Under the pieces are notes generated by a model. That model did no database searches, was not told where the DNA came from, and saw nothing but the letters and a program-made list of their open reading frames with translations. The translations under genes were made by a program, and so were the position numbers. Positions 16,271 through 24,424 of a stretch of DNA of 42,652 nt are shown one piece after another. The stretch lies in the NCBI GenBank assembly GCA_012521465.1, contig JAAYMI010000148.1, forward strand, positions 1 through 42,652. The letters run 5' to 3'. The stretch is from Bacillota bacterium (GTDB taxonomy: Bacteria > Bacillota > Limnochordia > Darwinibacteriales > Darwinibacteriaceae). Each line of letters starts with the position of its first letter. The first letter of the stretch is position 1.

Positions 16271-17134
16271 TTATCCTTTCAACCCTGTATGTGCCACCCC
16301 CTCAATGATGTATCGCTGCGCAAATATGAACACGATGATCACCGGCATCAGTACAAAAACAGTGCCTGCCATGAGGACGTTCCATTCTGTCATCCCCTCC
16401 TGTACTCTGAGCATAGCCAGGCCGATAGGGAGGGTCCTCATTCTTTCCGAGTTTGTAACAATTAGCGGCCAAAGATAGGCATTCCACTTCCAGAGAAAAG
16501 AGAACAAGCCAAACGTGATCATGATGGGGCGGGAGAGCGGCAGCACAACATGCCGCAGGGTGAGGAGATGGCCTGCCCCATCTAGCTTAGCTGCATCTAG
16601 TAAATCGATTGGGGTCTGGAGAAAGCTCTGGCGCATGAGGAAGATGCCAAAACCGCTGGCGATGCTGGGCACGATCAGGCCAAGATAACTGTCTATCCAG
16701 CGCAGTTTAGAAATGACCCTGTAGTTCGGCAGAATAGAGGCTTCCTGTGGAATCATCATGGTAGATAAGAACACAACGAACACAAGCTGATTCCACCGCG
16801 TTGGGATGCACGCAAGGGCATAGGCGGCAAGGACGCAGCACGCCAAGCTCAAACCCACACCTACCACGCTCACAATCACGCTGTTAACGTAGAATTGCCC
16901 AAAAGGCGCTGCTTGCCAGGCCTTGACGTAGTTCTCCCATCGCAGCGTCTCCGGAAACCATACTGGGGGAAACACAAAGATTTCCCGGAAACTCTTGAGT
17001 GACGTTGTGACCAGCCAGAAAAATGGGGCACCGATGGTTCCCGCAATAATCCACAGCACGGCATGGGCCAGGAACTTGTTCAGGAGTTCTCTGCGGTACT
17101 TGGATCGCTTCAGGCGAGCTGTGATGCCAGTCAT
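16271..17134 (-). CDS. ABC transporter permease (UgpE/MalG type)
   Basis: A roughly 287-residue CUT1 permease with FFWLVTTSLKS near the N-terminus, several membrane spans, and the EAA loop DAAKLDGAGHLLTLRHVVLP at about residue 190. I start at ATG 17134, which overlaps the TAA of the upstream permease by one base (TAATG), a typical coupled start; a GTG at 17149 lies too close to the AAAGGTGG ribosome site. It is the second membrane component of the importer served by the UgpB-like protein. The ATPase is missing from the operon. Confidence 0.92.
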   Translation of the reverse strand: MTGITARLKRSKYRRELLNKFLAHAVLWIIAGTIGAPFFWLVTTSLKSFREIFVFPPVWFPETLRWENYVKAWQAAPFGQFYVNSVIVSVVGVGLSLACCVLAAYALACIPTRWNQLVFVVFLSTMMIPQEASILPNYRVISKLRWIDSYLGLIVPSIASGFGIFLMRQSFLQTPIDLLDAAKLDGAGHLLTLRHVVLPLSRPIMITFGLFSFLWKWNAYLWPLIVTNSERMRTLPIGLAMLRVQEGMTEWNVLMAGTVFVLMPVIIVFIFAQRYIIEGVAHTGLKG

Positions 17135-18027
17135 TAATAGTGCACCCACCTTTCTGAAAGGCGTAACTGCATGATTGTAAGTCCGAGGATAAGCGCCAAC
17201 AGGTTTACGGCCATAGCCGAGGCATAGCCCATATCAAAATACTGGAATGCCTGCTGATACAAGTAATAAACGTACACGTTCGTACTGTGCAGGGGGCCGC
17301 CTTGGGTCATAACGGCGACGGCATCAAAGATTTGGAAGGAATTGATCACAACGGTAATCGTAAGGAAGAACGTAATGGAAGAAAGCAGTGGGAAGGTAAT
17401 ATAGCGAAAGATCTGCAGCGGCGAGGCGCCGTCAATACGCGCCGCTTCATAAAGGCTTTGGGGGATTGACTGGAGGCCCGCCAAATAGATTACGGCATCG
17501 TAGCCGACCCCTTTCCAGATGCTCATAAGAATGATGGCCGGCAGAGCCCAGGAGGTACTGCTCAGCCATCCTGGCCCGTTGATCCCGATCAGAGCGAGGA
17601 GGCTGTTGAGCAGGCCGAACCCAGGGTCAAAAATCCAGATCCACAGGATAGCGATGGCAGCCGTGGAAGTGAGGCTTGGAGTGAAGATAATCGCTCGATA
17701 GATGGATTGTCCGCGGATTTTTGCATTCATGATCAGCGCAATCAGCAGCGACAGCGGCAGGCGAATGAACAGCATAGCGCCTGCAAAGGAGGCCGTGTTG
17801 AGAAGTACGCGGCGGTAAATGCGGTCGGTAAAAACACGGACGTAGTTCTCCAGACCGACGAAGTACTTCTGGCCTGTCAGCACATTAGACTCAAATACCG
17901 CGTAGTAGAGGTTATAGAACATGGGGTAAAAAGTGAATACACCAAATAGAATCAGAGCCGGAAGTACAAACATCCAGAAGATCAAGCTGTTGCGGAACGA
18001 CTGCTTCTTTACTCTCCAATTCATCAT
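17134..18027 (-). CDS. ABC transporter permease (UgpA/MalF type)
   Basis: A 297-residue CUT1 permease: a first membrane span at about residues 14-36 (IFWMFVLPALILFGVFTFYP), five or so more spans, and the EAA loop EAARIDGASPLQIFRYITFP at about residue 205. GAGGAGGT lies upstream of the MM start. The gene begins 13 bp after the DeoR-type regulator stop, so regulator and transporter are co-transcribed. Confidence 0.92.
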   Translation of the reverse strand: MMNWRVKKQSFRNSLIFWMFVLPALILFGVFTFYPMFYNLYYAVFESNVLTGQKYFVGLENYVRVFTDRIYRRVLLNTASFAGAMLFIRLPLSLLIALIMNAKIRGQSIYRAIIFTPSLTSTAAIAILWIWIFDPGFGLLNSLLALIGINGPGWLSSTSWALPAIILMSIWKGVGYDAVIYLAGLQSIPQSLYEAARIDGASPLQIFRYITFPLLSSITFFLTITVVINSFQIFDAVAVMTQGGPLHSTNVYVYYLYQQAFQYFDMGYASAMAVNLLALILGLTIMQLRLSERWVHY

Positions 18028-18040
18028 AGGGGTGACCTCC

Positions 18041-18811
18041 TCACACGACTACAACCTGAAGTCCCCTCTTTTCGAACTCATACCGCATCTCAGGGCTGAT
18101 ACGGTCGTCAGTGACCAGTGTGTCGATCTCGGAAAGGGGTGTAACGAGCTCAAGGAACTGCTTCCCTACTTTGCTCGCATCCATCACAAGAATGGTGCGC
18201 TTGGCGATCCTGATCATTTCCCGCTTGACTTCCGCCATATAGTGGAACCTATCGGTCACGCCGACAGACAAATCTATGCCCAGGGCACCGATGATAGCCT
18301 TACTGACTGAGCGAGTGTTCCTGATACTCTGCACGGCGATGGGACCAGAAAGACCGAACATACTGTCTCGCTTGTAGACACTGCCGCCCGTCAGCGTCAC
18401 ATCTGTGCTCTTGGATTTCCCCTGGACCTCATAGGCAATGTTCACGGAGTTGGTCAGGATGCTCACTCCATCTGGCAGGCGCTTTGCCACCTCCAAGACT
18501 GTGGAGCCGGCATCAATACAGATCGCTTCACCGGGCGCAACCATGGCAGCGGCAGCTTCCGCGATGCGCTGTTTTTCGGCCAAGAAGGGGATTTCGCGTG
18601 GTGGCTGCTGCTCCAGCGGCACGGCACCACCCCAGGTTCGCTTTACCAACCCGGCTGTCTCCAGCTCTGTGAGATCACGACGGATGGTGTGCTGTGAGAC
18701 ACCCAGCCGGACGGAAAGCTCCTTCACATCCCCATAGCCTTGTTCCATGATCAGCGCGAGGATAGCTTTGTGCCGCTCGGCGACATTGTCTAGACGCACG
18801 GCTTCTGACAA
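18041..18811 (-). CDS. DeoR family transcriptional regulator
   Basis: A 256-residue repressor. The N-terminal DeoR helix-turn-helix (about residues 9-60: RHKAILALI... LGVSQHTIRRDLTELE) is followed by the phosphosugar-sensing DeoR C-terminal domain (about 75-235), with IDAGSTVLEVAK and ALGIDLSVGVTD. DeoR members usually sense a phosphorylated sugar or polyol; GlpR senses glycerol-3-phosphate. I favour the TTG at 18811, which follows AAAGGGGG by 8 bp and gives the usual family length. A longer ATG start at 18910 adds about 33 residues without homology. It is first in the operon with the UgpABE-like transporter. Confidence 0.9.
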   Translation of the reverse strand: MSEAVRLDNVAERHKAILALIMEQGYGDVKELSVRLGVSQHTIRRDLTELETAGLVKRTWGGAVPLEQQPPREIPFLAEKQRIAEAAAAMVAPGEAICIDAGSTVLEVAKRLPDGVSILTNSVNIAYEVQGKSKSTDVTLTGGSVYKRDSMFGLSGPIAVQSIRNTRSVSKAIIGALGIDLSVGVTDRFHYMAEVKREMIRIAKRTILVMDASKVGKQFLELVTPLSEIDTLVTDDRISPEMRYEFEKRGLQVVVV

Positions 18812-18848
18812 TTGGAAAGCCCCCTTTGGCCACTTGTGTATATGTTTG

Positions 18849-18864
18849 TGCTCGAATCCGAGCA
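18849..18864. promoter_or_regulatory. Candidate DeoR operator palindrome
   Basis: TGCTCG-AATC-CGAGCA is an inverted repeat with 6-bp arms, 38 bp upstream of the deoR-type start. Its position suits autoregulation of the whole operon, but no second copy confirms it. Confidence 0.4.
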
Positions 18865-18981
18865 TCATATGTACTAAAACGAGAATACTGTGCACGAACT
18901 CAATATACAATAAAATGCGAAGGATGTCAAATAGATCTTAACTGGTTATTTTCGCGGATGTTGCTGCAATGCCCACAATAG

Positions 18982-19018
18982 CAAAAGCCAGCCGAACCTT
19001 ATCAAGGCTCGGCTGGCT
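18982..19018 (-). terminator. Rho-independent terminator of the LplABC-like operon
   Basis: A 10-bp stem AGCCAGCCGA / TCGGCTGGCT, with an inner CCTT/AAGG pairing, lies 36 bp past the last permease stop. It is followed on the minus strand by TTTTGCTATT. The stem is strong and the T-run modest. Confidence 0.75.
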
Positions 19019-19053
19019 GCGATTGAAGTCTGCTCAAGACAAGTTCGCCTGGA

Positions 19054-19902
19054 CTACTCCTTAGTAGCCCCTAAGACAATCCCCTGCACGAAGTGCTTCT
19101 GAATGAAGGGGAACACCACAATCAAAACGCTCACACCAATGACCACTGCTGCCATGCGGGTATTAGCCAGCACCACATCAGTGCCGCTTGTGGCATCGCT
19201 CAGCATGGACACTTCCCGAAGTGCGATCTGGATGGTGGTTTTCGCTTTGTTGGTAATGTAAAGCAGCGGCTCCCTAAACTGATTCCACCGACCAACGATC
19301 TGGAAGAGGCCCACGGCCGCAAGGCCCGGTTTGCTCACAGGCAGAAACACCCGAGCAAAGATGGTGAAATCGCCGGCACCGTCCAGGCGGGCTGCTTCCA
19401 AGAGCGATAAGGGTACGCTGCGGAAGTAGTTGAACAGCAGCAGAACGGTAAAGCCCGAAGCCATCCCCGCCACGATGAGCGATGTATAGGTGTTAAGCAG
19501 GCCCAGCTGCCGGTTCACGATATACAAAGGCACCATGATCGCTTCTCCTGGCACTGTCATGGTGAGCAGCATCAGCCAGATAATGGGCTTGCGCAGAGGA
19601 AACTCTCGGTGGAGCAGGCAGTAGGCGGCCATGGAACAAACGGTCATGTGCAGAAACGATCCGATGGCTGTCACATAGACACTGTTCATAAACGGACGCC
19701 AAAACTGCAGTTTGCGCCAAGCTGTCTGGTAGCCAATGGTGCTGAACTCCTTAGGCCAGAGGTGGATTCCAGGCTGGACTGCTGCGAGATTGCTGGAAAA
19801 CGACAGAGCGAGGGCGTTCAGGAGAGGCACCACTGTAACGAGGATTAGAATGACCATGACACAGCACAAAATCCAATCTGCGATGGTAAGTTTAGTGCGC
19901 AT
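19054..19902 (-). CDS. ABC transporter permease (LplC/YtcP-like)
   Basis: A 282-residue inner-membrane permease. It has an early span at about residues 9-33, the LplC-type segment LNALALSFSSNLAAVQPGI, and the EAA loop EAARLDGAGDFTIFARVFLP at about residue 180. AAGGAGGG lies 6 bp before the ATG. It is the last gene of the ROK-headed transporter operon and pairs with the LplB-like permease upstream. Such transporters usually import oligosaccharides; the substrate is unknown. Confidence 0.92.
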   Translation of the reverse strand: MRTKLTIADWILCCVMVILILVTVVPLLNALALSFSSNLAAVQPGIHLWPKEFSTIGYQTAWRKLQFWRPFMNSVYVTAIGSFLHMTVCSMAAYCLLHREFPLRKPIIWLMLLTMTVPGEAIMVPLYIVNRQLGLLNTYTSLIVAGMASGFTVLLLFNYFRSVPLSLLEAARLDGAGDFTIFARVFLPVSKPGLAAVGLFQIVGRWNQFREPLLYITNKAKTTIQIALREVSMLSDATSGTDVVLANTRMAAVVIGVSVLIVVFPFIQKHFVQGIVLGATKE

Positions 19903-19914
19903 GCGGGTCCCTCC

Positions 19915-20802
19915 TTACGCCAAGTCTGTCTGGTCCACCCGCATGGCCCGACGCAGGAAGCCAACGGTAAACAGACCTACCAGTGCAACTAGGAATGAGG
20001 CTGCTGTGGCATGGCCAAGCCTAAACTGGACCATACCCAGATCATACACATAGGTCATCAGTACGTTGATGGTGCGGGTGGTGGCCGCATTACGGAGAAT
20101 GAAGACCTGGTCGAAAATGCGCAGTGCGCCGACGGCAGAGAGCATAAATACCACTCCGACTGTTGGCAGGAGGAGGGGTACGGTAAGCTTCGTGATCTTC
20201 TGCCAGCGGCTGGCGCCGTCCACCGTGGCCGCTTCGTAGATCTGGGGGTCGAGGGAACTTAAGGCCGCGTAATAAATGACCGCGTTATAGCCCGTGCCCT
20301 TCCAGGAGTTGAGGAGGATGAGCGTGGGCCTGATCCAGCTCGTGTCTGCTAAGAAGTGGATTGGCCGTGCTCCGAACAGTTTGAGGAGCTCATTCACTAG
20401 GCCCCTGTCGGGAGACAGGACTTGAATCCAGATTCCTCCCACTACCACCCATGAGAAGAGGTGGGGCGTATAGATAACGGTTTGGGTTAGTTTGCGCAGA
20501 GAGGCGAAGGGAACCTCGTGGAGAGCAATCGCAACAACAAAGGGGACGATAACTCCTAGGGCGATCATACCGCCGCTTAAGACCAGGGTATTAGTGAGCG
20601 CCTGCCAAAATGTACGGTCCTTCAGCACTTCCCGATAGTTCGCCAACCCTACGTAGTCTCCGCCACCCAAGAGTCTGGGCTTTTGAGTGCTGGTGTGCAC
20701 TCCTTGGATAATCGGATAGATGGAAAAAACCAAAAAATAAGCGATGGTTGGGATCGCCATCAAGTACAGCTGAGCGTATTTGCGAAGCCGCAGCTTGCCC
20801 AT
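19915..20802 (-). CDS. ABC transporter permease (LplB-like)
   Basis: A 295-residue permease. It starts MGKLRLRKYAQLYLMAIPTI, has the LplB-type sequence LGGGDYVGLANYREVLKDRT after the first span, and the EAA loop EAATVDGASRWQKITKLTVP. ATG 20802 is chosen because GAGGAGG precedes it; an in-frame extension to 20871 runs into the intergenic region without homology. It lies between the binding protein (82 bp upstream) and the LplC-like permease (12 bp downstream). Confidence 0.92.
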   Translation of the reverse strand: MGKLRLRKYAQLYLMAIPTIAYFLVFSIYPIIQGVHTSTQKPRLLGGGDYVGLANYREVLKDRTFWQALTNTLVLSGGMIALGVIVPFVVAIALHEVPFASLRKLTQTVIYTPHLFSWVVVGGIWIQVLSPDRGLVNELLKLFGARPIHFLADTSWIRPTLILLNSWKGTGYNAVIYYAALSSLDPQIYEAATVDGASRWQKITKLTVPLLLPTVGVVFMLSAVGALRIFDQVFILRNAATTRTINVLMTYVYDLGMVQFRLGHATAASFLVALVGLFTVGFLRRAMRVDQTDLA

Positions 20803-20884
20803 GCGGCATCCTCCTCTCAAGAATCCATGGAGAGTGGTGCGCCGCCCAAGGTGAGCGGAGAGGCGGCGCACCCGACCTAATGGT

Positions 20885-22246
20885 TTAGTAGTCGATCAAC
20901 CCTGCATCCAGGAGTTCTTGGCGCATCTGGCGCACGGCGTCGGCTACGGGCATCTTGCCGGTGATAGCCATAAAGGCATACTGGTTCACAATGGGTTCTG
21001 CTCTTGGCCAGTCAGCTGTGGAGATCTCAAGCGTGGCGTACTTATTGATGATCTCCTCTGCTTCCTTCACGCCAGGCAGATCACCGAATGGGTTAACGAC
21101 GTTCTTGTTGTACCAGCGCGGTACACCGTGGTCCATGTTGTGCAGCTTGCCGATTTCCGTCAGCTCCAAGGTGCCGTCCGGATGCTCGATGTAGTCATGG
21201 CCCTTAACACCGAGCGAACCCATGCGGATACCGGCCTCGGTATGCCAGAACTCCAAGAACTTCTTGGCACCTTCTGGGTTCTGAGCATTGATCGGGATGG
21301 CCCAGATGCTGGGGTCACCACGGCGGAGCATGCGTTCGCCGTTGGGTCCGACAGGACCAGCGATTCCCATCGCCCTAAACTCGGTATTGGGATCTTCGTT
21401 CAGGCGGGTATTGTTGTACAGGCCAACCCACATATCCCAGTAGGTGTTCATGCCAAGGCGGTCCGCCAGGAAGAGGTTCCGCATATCTGCGGTGGTATTG
21501 GTGACGAAGTTAGGATCGAGAATACCCTCGTCGTACAGCCTCTTCAGCCACTCGTAGCCGGGGATGGCAGCATCGCTGGCGTAGGGAATGGTGCGGCGGC
21601 CATCCTCATCGATAACGTAGCGCTGCTTCACACCGAAGGCACCCATGAAGGGTTGGATATCATACAGACCAGCGGTGCTCAGGCCATAGGTATCATCGAT
21701 GCCGTTGCCGTCGGGATCCTGTTCCTTGAAGGCCTTCAGGACATTATAGAAGTCATCGAGGGTCTCAGGAATGTCCAGACCAAGTTTCTCCAACCAGTCG
21801 GCCCGGATAACAGGCATGGTGCCGCCTTCATACTTGTTGAACACCGAATAAATCTCCCCATCTGGATAGCGGAGCATTTCCCACTCTTCGGTGGGGATGA
21901 CATCCGGATCAGACAGGATCGGCGAATTCTTGATAAAGTCGGTCAGCGGCATCAGGGCTCCTTCAGCCACTAAGACGTCCATAAATGGTGTGTTGAGGTA
22001 AATCAAGTCAAAGCGCTCGCCAGCCCGCAGGGCGGTCTGGAGGAAGTCATCGCCGGATGGGCGGATCCATTCCACTTCGATGCCAAGGTGTTCGCTGACT
22101 TCCTTGGCGAAGAGTTCCACTTCTTCTGGATCCTTACCGCCGGAAATGCTGCTCACGATCCGGAGTTTTGCGGCGCTAGCCACAGGTGCCACAACGACTA
22201 CTACTGCCAAAACGAGGCAGAGCCAGAGGATAATCCGATTGCGCAT
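20885..22246 (-). CDS. LplA-like ABC transporter substrate-binding protein
   Basis: A 453-residue extracytoplasmic binding protein. The signal peptide (residues 1-27, ending ASA before AKLRIV) has a cysteine in its hydrophobic core (WLCLV) but no lipobox. An EF-hand-like DPDGNGIDDTYGLS segment at about residue 175 is typical of the LplA group and probably binds calcium. AAGGAGGT lies 8 bp before the ATG. It is preceded by the ROK regulator and followed by LplB/LplC-like permeases; no ATPase is present. Confidence 0.9.
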   Translation of the reverse strand: MRNRIILWLCLVLAVVVVVAPVASAAKLRIVSSISGGKDPEEVELFAKEVSEHLGIEVEWIRPSGDDFLQTALRAGERFDLIYLNTPFMDVLVAEGALMPLTDFIKNSPILSDPDVIPTEEWEMLRYPDGEIYSVFNKYEGGTMPVIRADWLEKLGLDIPETLDDFYNVLKAFKEQDPDGNGIDDTYGLSTAGLYDIQPFMGAFGVKQRYVIDEDGRRTIPYASDAAIPGYEWLKRLYDEGILDPNFVTNTTADMRNLFLADRLGMNTYWDMWVGLYNNTRLNEDPNTEFRAMGIAGPVGPNGERMLRRGDPSIWAIPINAQNPEGAKKFLEFWHTEAGIRMGSLGVKGHDYIEHPDGTLELTEIGKLHNMDHGVPRWYNKNVVNPFGDLPGVKEAEEIINKYATLEISTADWPRAEPIVNQYAFMAITGKMPVADAVRQMRQELLDAGLIDY

Positions 22247-22313
22247 ACAAAATTACCTCCTTAGTTTTAGTCATCCCTCAAGACGAGAAACTAACCAGCG
22301 CAGCCTTGAGCTA

Positions 22314-23504
22314 TCACCCCCTAAACTCGCTGATGTATTCATGAGGATAGGCGAAGAAGTGTTCCTGCACCAAGATTGAGGCGCCTTTTGCCACCATGTT
22401 ATCTGCTGATGGAGAGAAACGCAGTGTAACGCTTTCCTGCAGCAGTGGGTGGACAACTTCCTGCAGCCCTTGGTGGAGCCTTTTCTCTAGATACTTATCT
22501 AAATGGGCTATTTCTCCGCCCATAATCACACATTCCGGGTCAAAAATGTTGACTAGATTGCCAATGTGCACCGCCGCGGTGCTGGCGTAATCGTTCAAGA
22601 CCTGCTCTAGGGCGGAACTGCCTGCTGCAAGTCTTTCGCTGAGCTGTTCTACGGAATGGATCGGGTATCCGCAGGCCTGCGAGGCTTTTGCCAAGAGAAC
22701 AGGGATGGCCAGCTCGGTTTCAAGGCAGCCGCGTTTGCCGCACAGGCACTGCCGGCCGTTGGGATTAGCCATGATGTGGCCGAATTCTCCCGCCATACCT
22801 TTATGTCCCCGCAGGGGCTGTCCAGCGCAGAAGATGCCAGCTCCGATTCCTTCCCCCACCATGATGTAGATGAAGTCTTTCAAATCGTCAGCTACTCCAA
22901 ACCATTTCTCATACAGTGCTGCCACATCCGCGTCATTGCCCACAAAAATGGGTACGTTGATCTCCTGGGAAAGCGCCTTTTGGAGGTCTAAAGTGTACCA
23001 GCCTGACCGCTGCACGGCCCCCACAATGACCCGCCAGCGGCTGCTGAGGGGCAGGGGGTGAGCGATACCTATCCCAATCACCTCAAACTCCTGCATCATC
23101 TCCGTGGCCGTGCGGGTGAGGATATCCAGCAGGTTTGGAGCAGAAAACTCTTCGTTCTCGGTACTGAGGGGCAGCCGAACAGTCTTGAGGGCATTTCCCT
23201 TCAGATCCGTGACCATGAACTCGATCCTGGTACGGGCCAGGTCAATCCCGAGGATGCGCAGGCTGTCCTGATTTAGCTTCAGCATCACAGGACGGCGGCC
23301 AACGCCGGACTTAGCTTTGTAGCTTTCATAGACCAAGTTGGCATTGATAAGTGAGTCCACGATTTCAGTGACAACTGGTTTGCTCAGTCCGCTTAAACGG
23401 GCCAACTCTGATCGAGAAATGGGTCCATGGTTCCGTACAAGCGAAAGTAAGGCAGCGCGATTGTGTTCCCGATTGTCCTGCGAGTTCATTCCATAGCGGC
23501 GCAT
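22314..23504 (-). CDS. ROK family transcriptional repressor (NagC/XylR type)
   Basis: A 396-residue sugar-responsive regulator. The N-terminal winged helix (about 10-70) includes SRSELARLSGLSKPVVTEIV. The ROK kinase-like domain (about 80-390) has the zinc motif CLCGKRGCLE at about residue 250 and the GEFGHI signature just before it. The DLARTR and VGNDADVAA motifs of the sugar-binding fold are present, so sugar binding is likely. The ribosome site AAAGGAC fits ATG 23504. It heads the operon with the LplABC-like transporter, 67 bp upstream of the binding-protein gene. Confidence 0.93.
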   Translation of the reverse strand: MRRYGMNSQDNREHNRAALLSLVRNHGPISRSELARLSGLSKPVVTEIVDSLINANLVYESYKAKSGVGRRPVMLKLNQDSLRILGIDLARTRIEFMVTDLKGNALKTVRLPLSTENEEFSAPNLLDILTRTATEMMQEFEVIGIGIAHPLPLSSRWRVIVGAVQRSGWYTLDLQKALSQEINVPIFVGNDADVAALYEKWFGVADDLKDFIYIMVGEGIGAGIFCAGQPLRGHKGMAGEFGHIMANPNGRQCLCGKRGCLETELAIPVLLAKASQACGYPIHSVEQLSERLAAGSSALEQVLNDYASTAAVHIGNLVNIFDPECVIMGGEIAHLDKYLEKRLHQGLQEVVHPLLQESVTLRFSPSADNMVAKGASILVQEHFFAYPHEYISEFRG

Positions 23505-23518
23505 AGTTCCAGTCCTTT

Positions 23519-23533
23519 GTTAGTTATCCTAAC
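23519..23533. promoter_or_regulatory. Candidate ROK-repressor operator
   Basis: The inverted repeat GTTAG-TTATC-CTAAC lies 15 bp upstream of the ROK regulator start. TTAG...CTAA is the core seen in XylR-type operators. It is a single site and unconfirmed. Confidence 0.45.
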
Positions 23534-23709
23534 TTACTTACTGGAATCATTCTCCGCATTGATTAAAGATCCTCCTGTTTATTTCGCAATCGGGAATAGA
23601 AATTTAAGAACTGGATGGGTAGTGCCGCAAAGCTTAGCAAATTCTGGGAAGGATTTTTCAGCTCATACAGCGAACAATAATGCATATCATTAGCATGGAG
23701 GTGTTGCAG

Positions 23710-24327
23710 TTGGCGGTGAAACTGGCTGTAATTTACTACAGCTCCACGGGGACGAATTACAAACTGGCGAAAAAGGCTGCTGAAACAGCTGAAGCGCTGG
23801 GCGCCGAGGTAAAGCTGCTTAAGGTGCGAGAAACAGCTCCCCAGGCTGCTGTAGAATCCAGCCCGGCCTGGAAAGCTCATGCGGAGGCAACGGCACACAT
23901 TCCCGAGGCGTCGCCCGATGATATTGTGTGGGCCGATGCCATCATTTTCAGCACACCTACCAGATTTGGAGTCGCCTCATCCCAGATGCGGGCGTTCATC
24001 GACACGCTCGGCCCCATTTGGGCCAAGGGGCACACAGTAAATAAAGTAGTCAGCGCTATGACTTCCGCACAGAACCCCCACGGTGGGCAGGAAGCGACCA
24101 TCCTTTCTCTGTATACGACCATGTACCACTGGGGTGCTATCGTGGTGACACCTGGGTACACTGACAACTCGATCTTTGCTGCTGGAGGCAATCCCTACGG
24201 TACATCAGTGAGCGTCGACCAACAGGGCAACATGGTGGAAGACGTGTTTGCGGCAGTGGAACATCAGACGAAACGAGTCCTGCAAGTAGCAGAATGGGTT
24301 GTGGCAGGTAGGAACCAGTCTATGTGA
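23710..24327 (+). CDS. wrbA: WrbA-like NAD(P)H:quinone oxidoreductase (flavodoxin fold)
   Basis: A 205-residue FMN-binding flavodoxin-fold protein that reduces quinones by two electrons and protects against redox cycling. The FMN phosphate loop YSSTGTNYKLAK is at about residues 9-20, and the WrbA hallmark PTRFGVASSQMRAFIDTLG follows in the middle, before the dimer interface TMYHWGAIVVTPGY. I place the start at TTG 23710 because GGAGGTG (23697-23703) stands 6 bp before it; an ATG at 23680 has no ribosome site. It is monocistronic with its own terminator. Confidence 0.92.
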   Translation: MAVKLAVIYYSSTGTNYKLAKKAAETAEALGAEVKLLKVRETAPQAAVESSPAWKAHAEATAHIPEASPDDIVWADAIIFSTPTRFGVASSQMRAFIDTLGPIWAKGHTVNKVVSAMTSAQNPHGGQEATILSLYTTMYHWGAIVVTPGYTDNSIFAAGGNPYGTSVSVDQQGNMVEDVFAAVEHQTKRVLQVAEWVVAGRNQSM

Positions 24328-24348
24328 GTAAAACATCTTTCCCCCGAG

Positions 24349-24380
24349 AAGCTGTCCGTTAAGGGCAGCTTTTCCTTTTC
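24349..24380 (+). terminator. Rho-independent terminator of the wrbA-like gene
   Basis: A 9-bp stem AAGCTGTCC / GGGCAGCTT (one T-G pair) with a 5-nt loop is followed by TTCCTTTTC. Confidence 0.8.
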
Positions 24381-24424
24381 TAGGGAATAATCTGTAATGT
24401 ATAATCGGTGAAGGGGGTGGCGTA

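Noticed and set aside
20918-21973. A 351-codon open frame on the plus strand
   Set aside because: It is fully antisense to the LplA-like binding protein, whose signal peptide, family motifs and ribosome site are clear. No domain is seen in the antisense frame.
22278-22311. A CTCAAG...CTTGAG inverted repeat between the ROK regulator and the LplA-like gene
   Set aside because: The 6-bp stem with a 22-nt loop and no T-run is too weak to call a terminator or operator.
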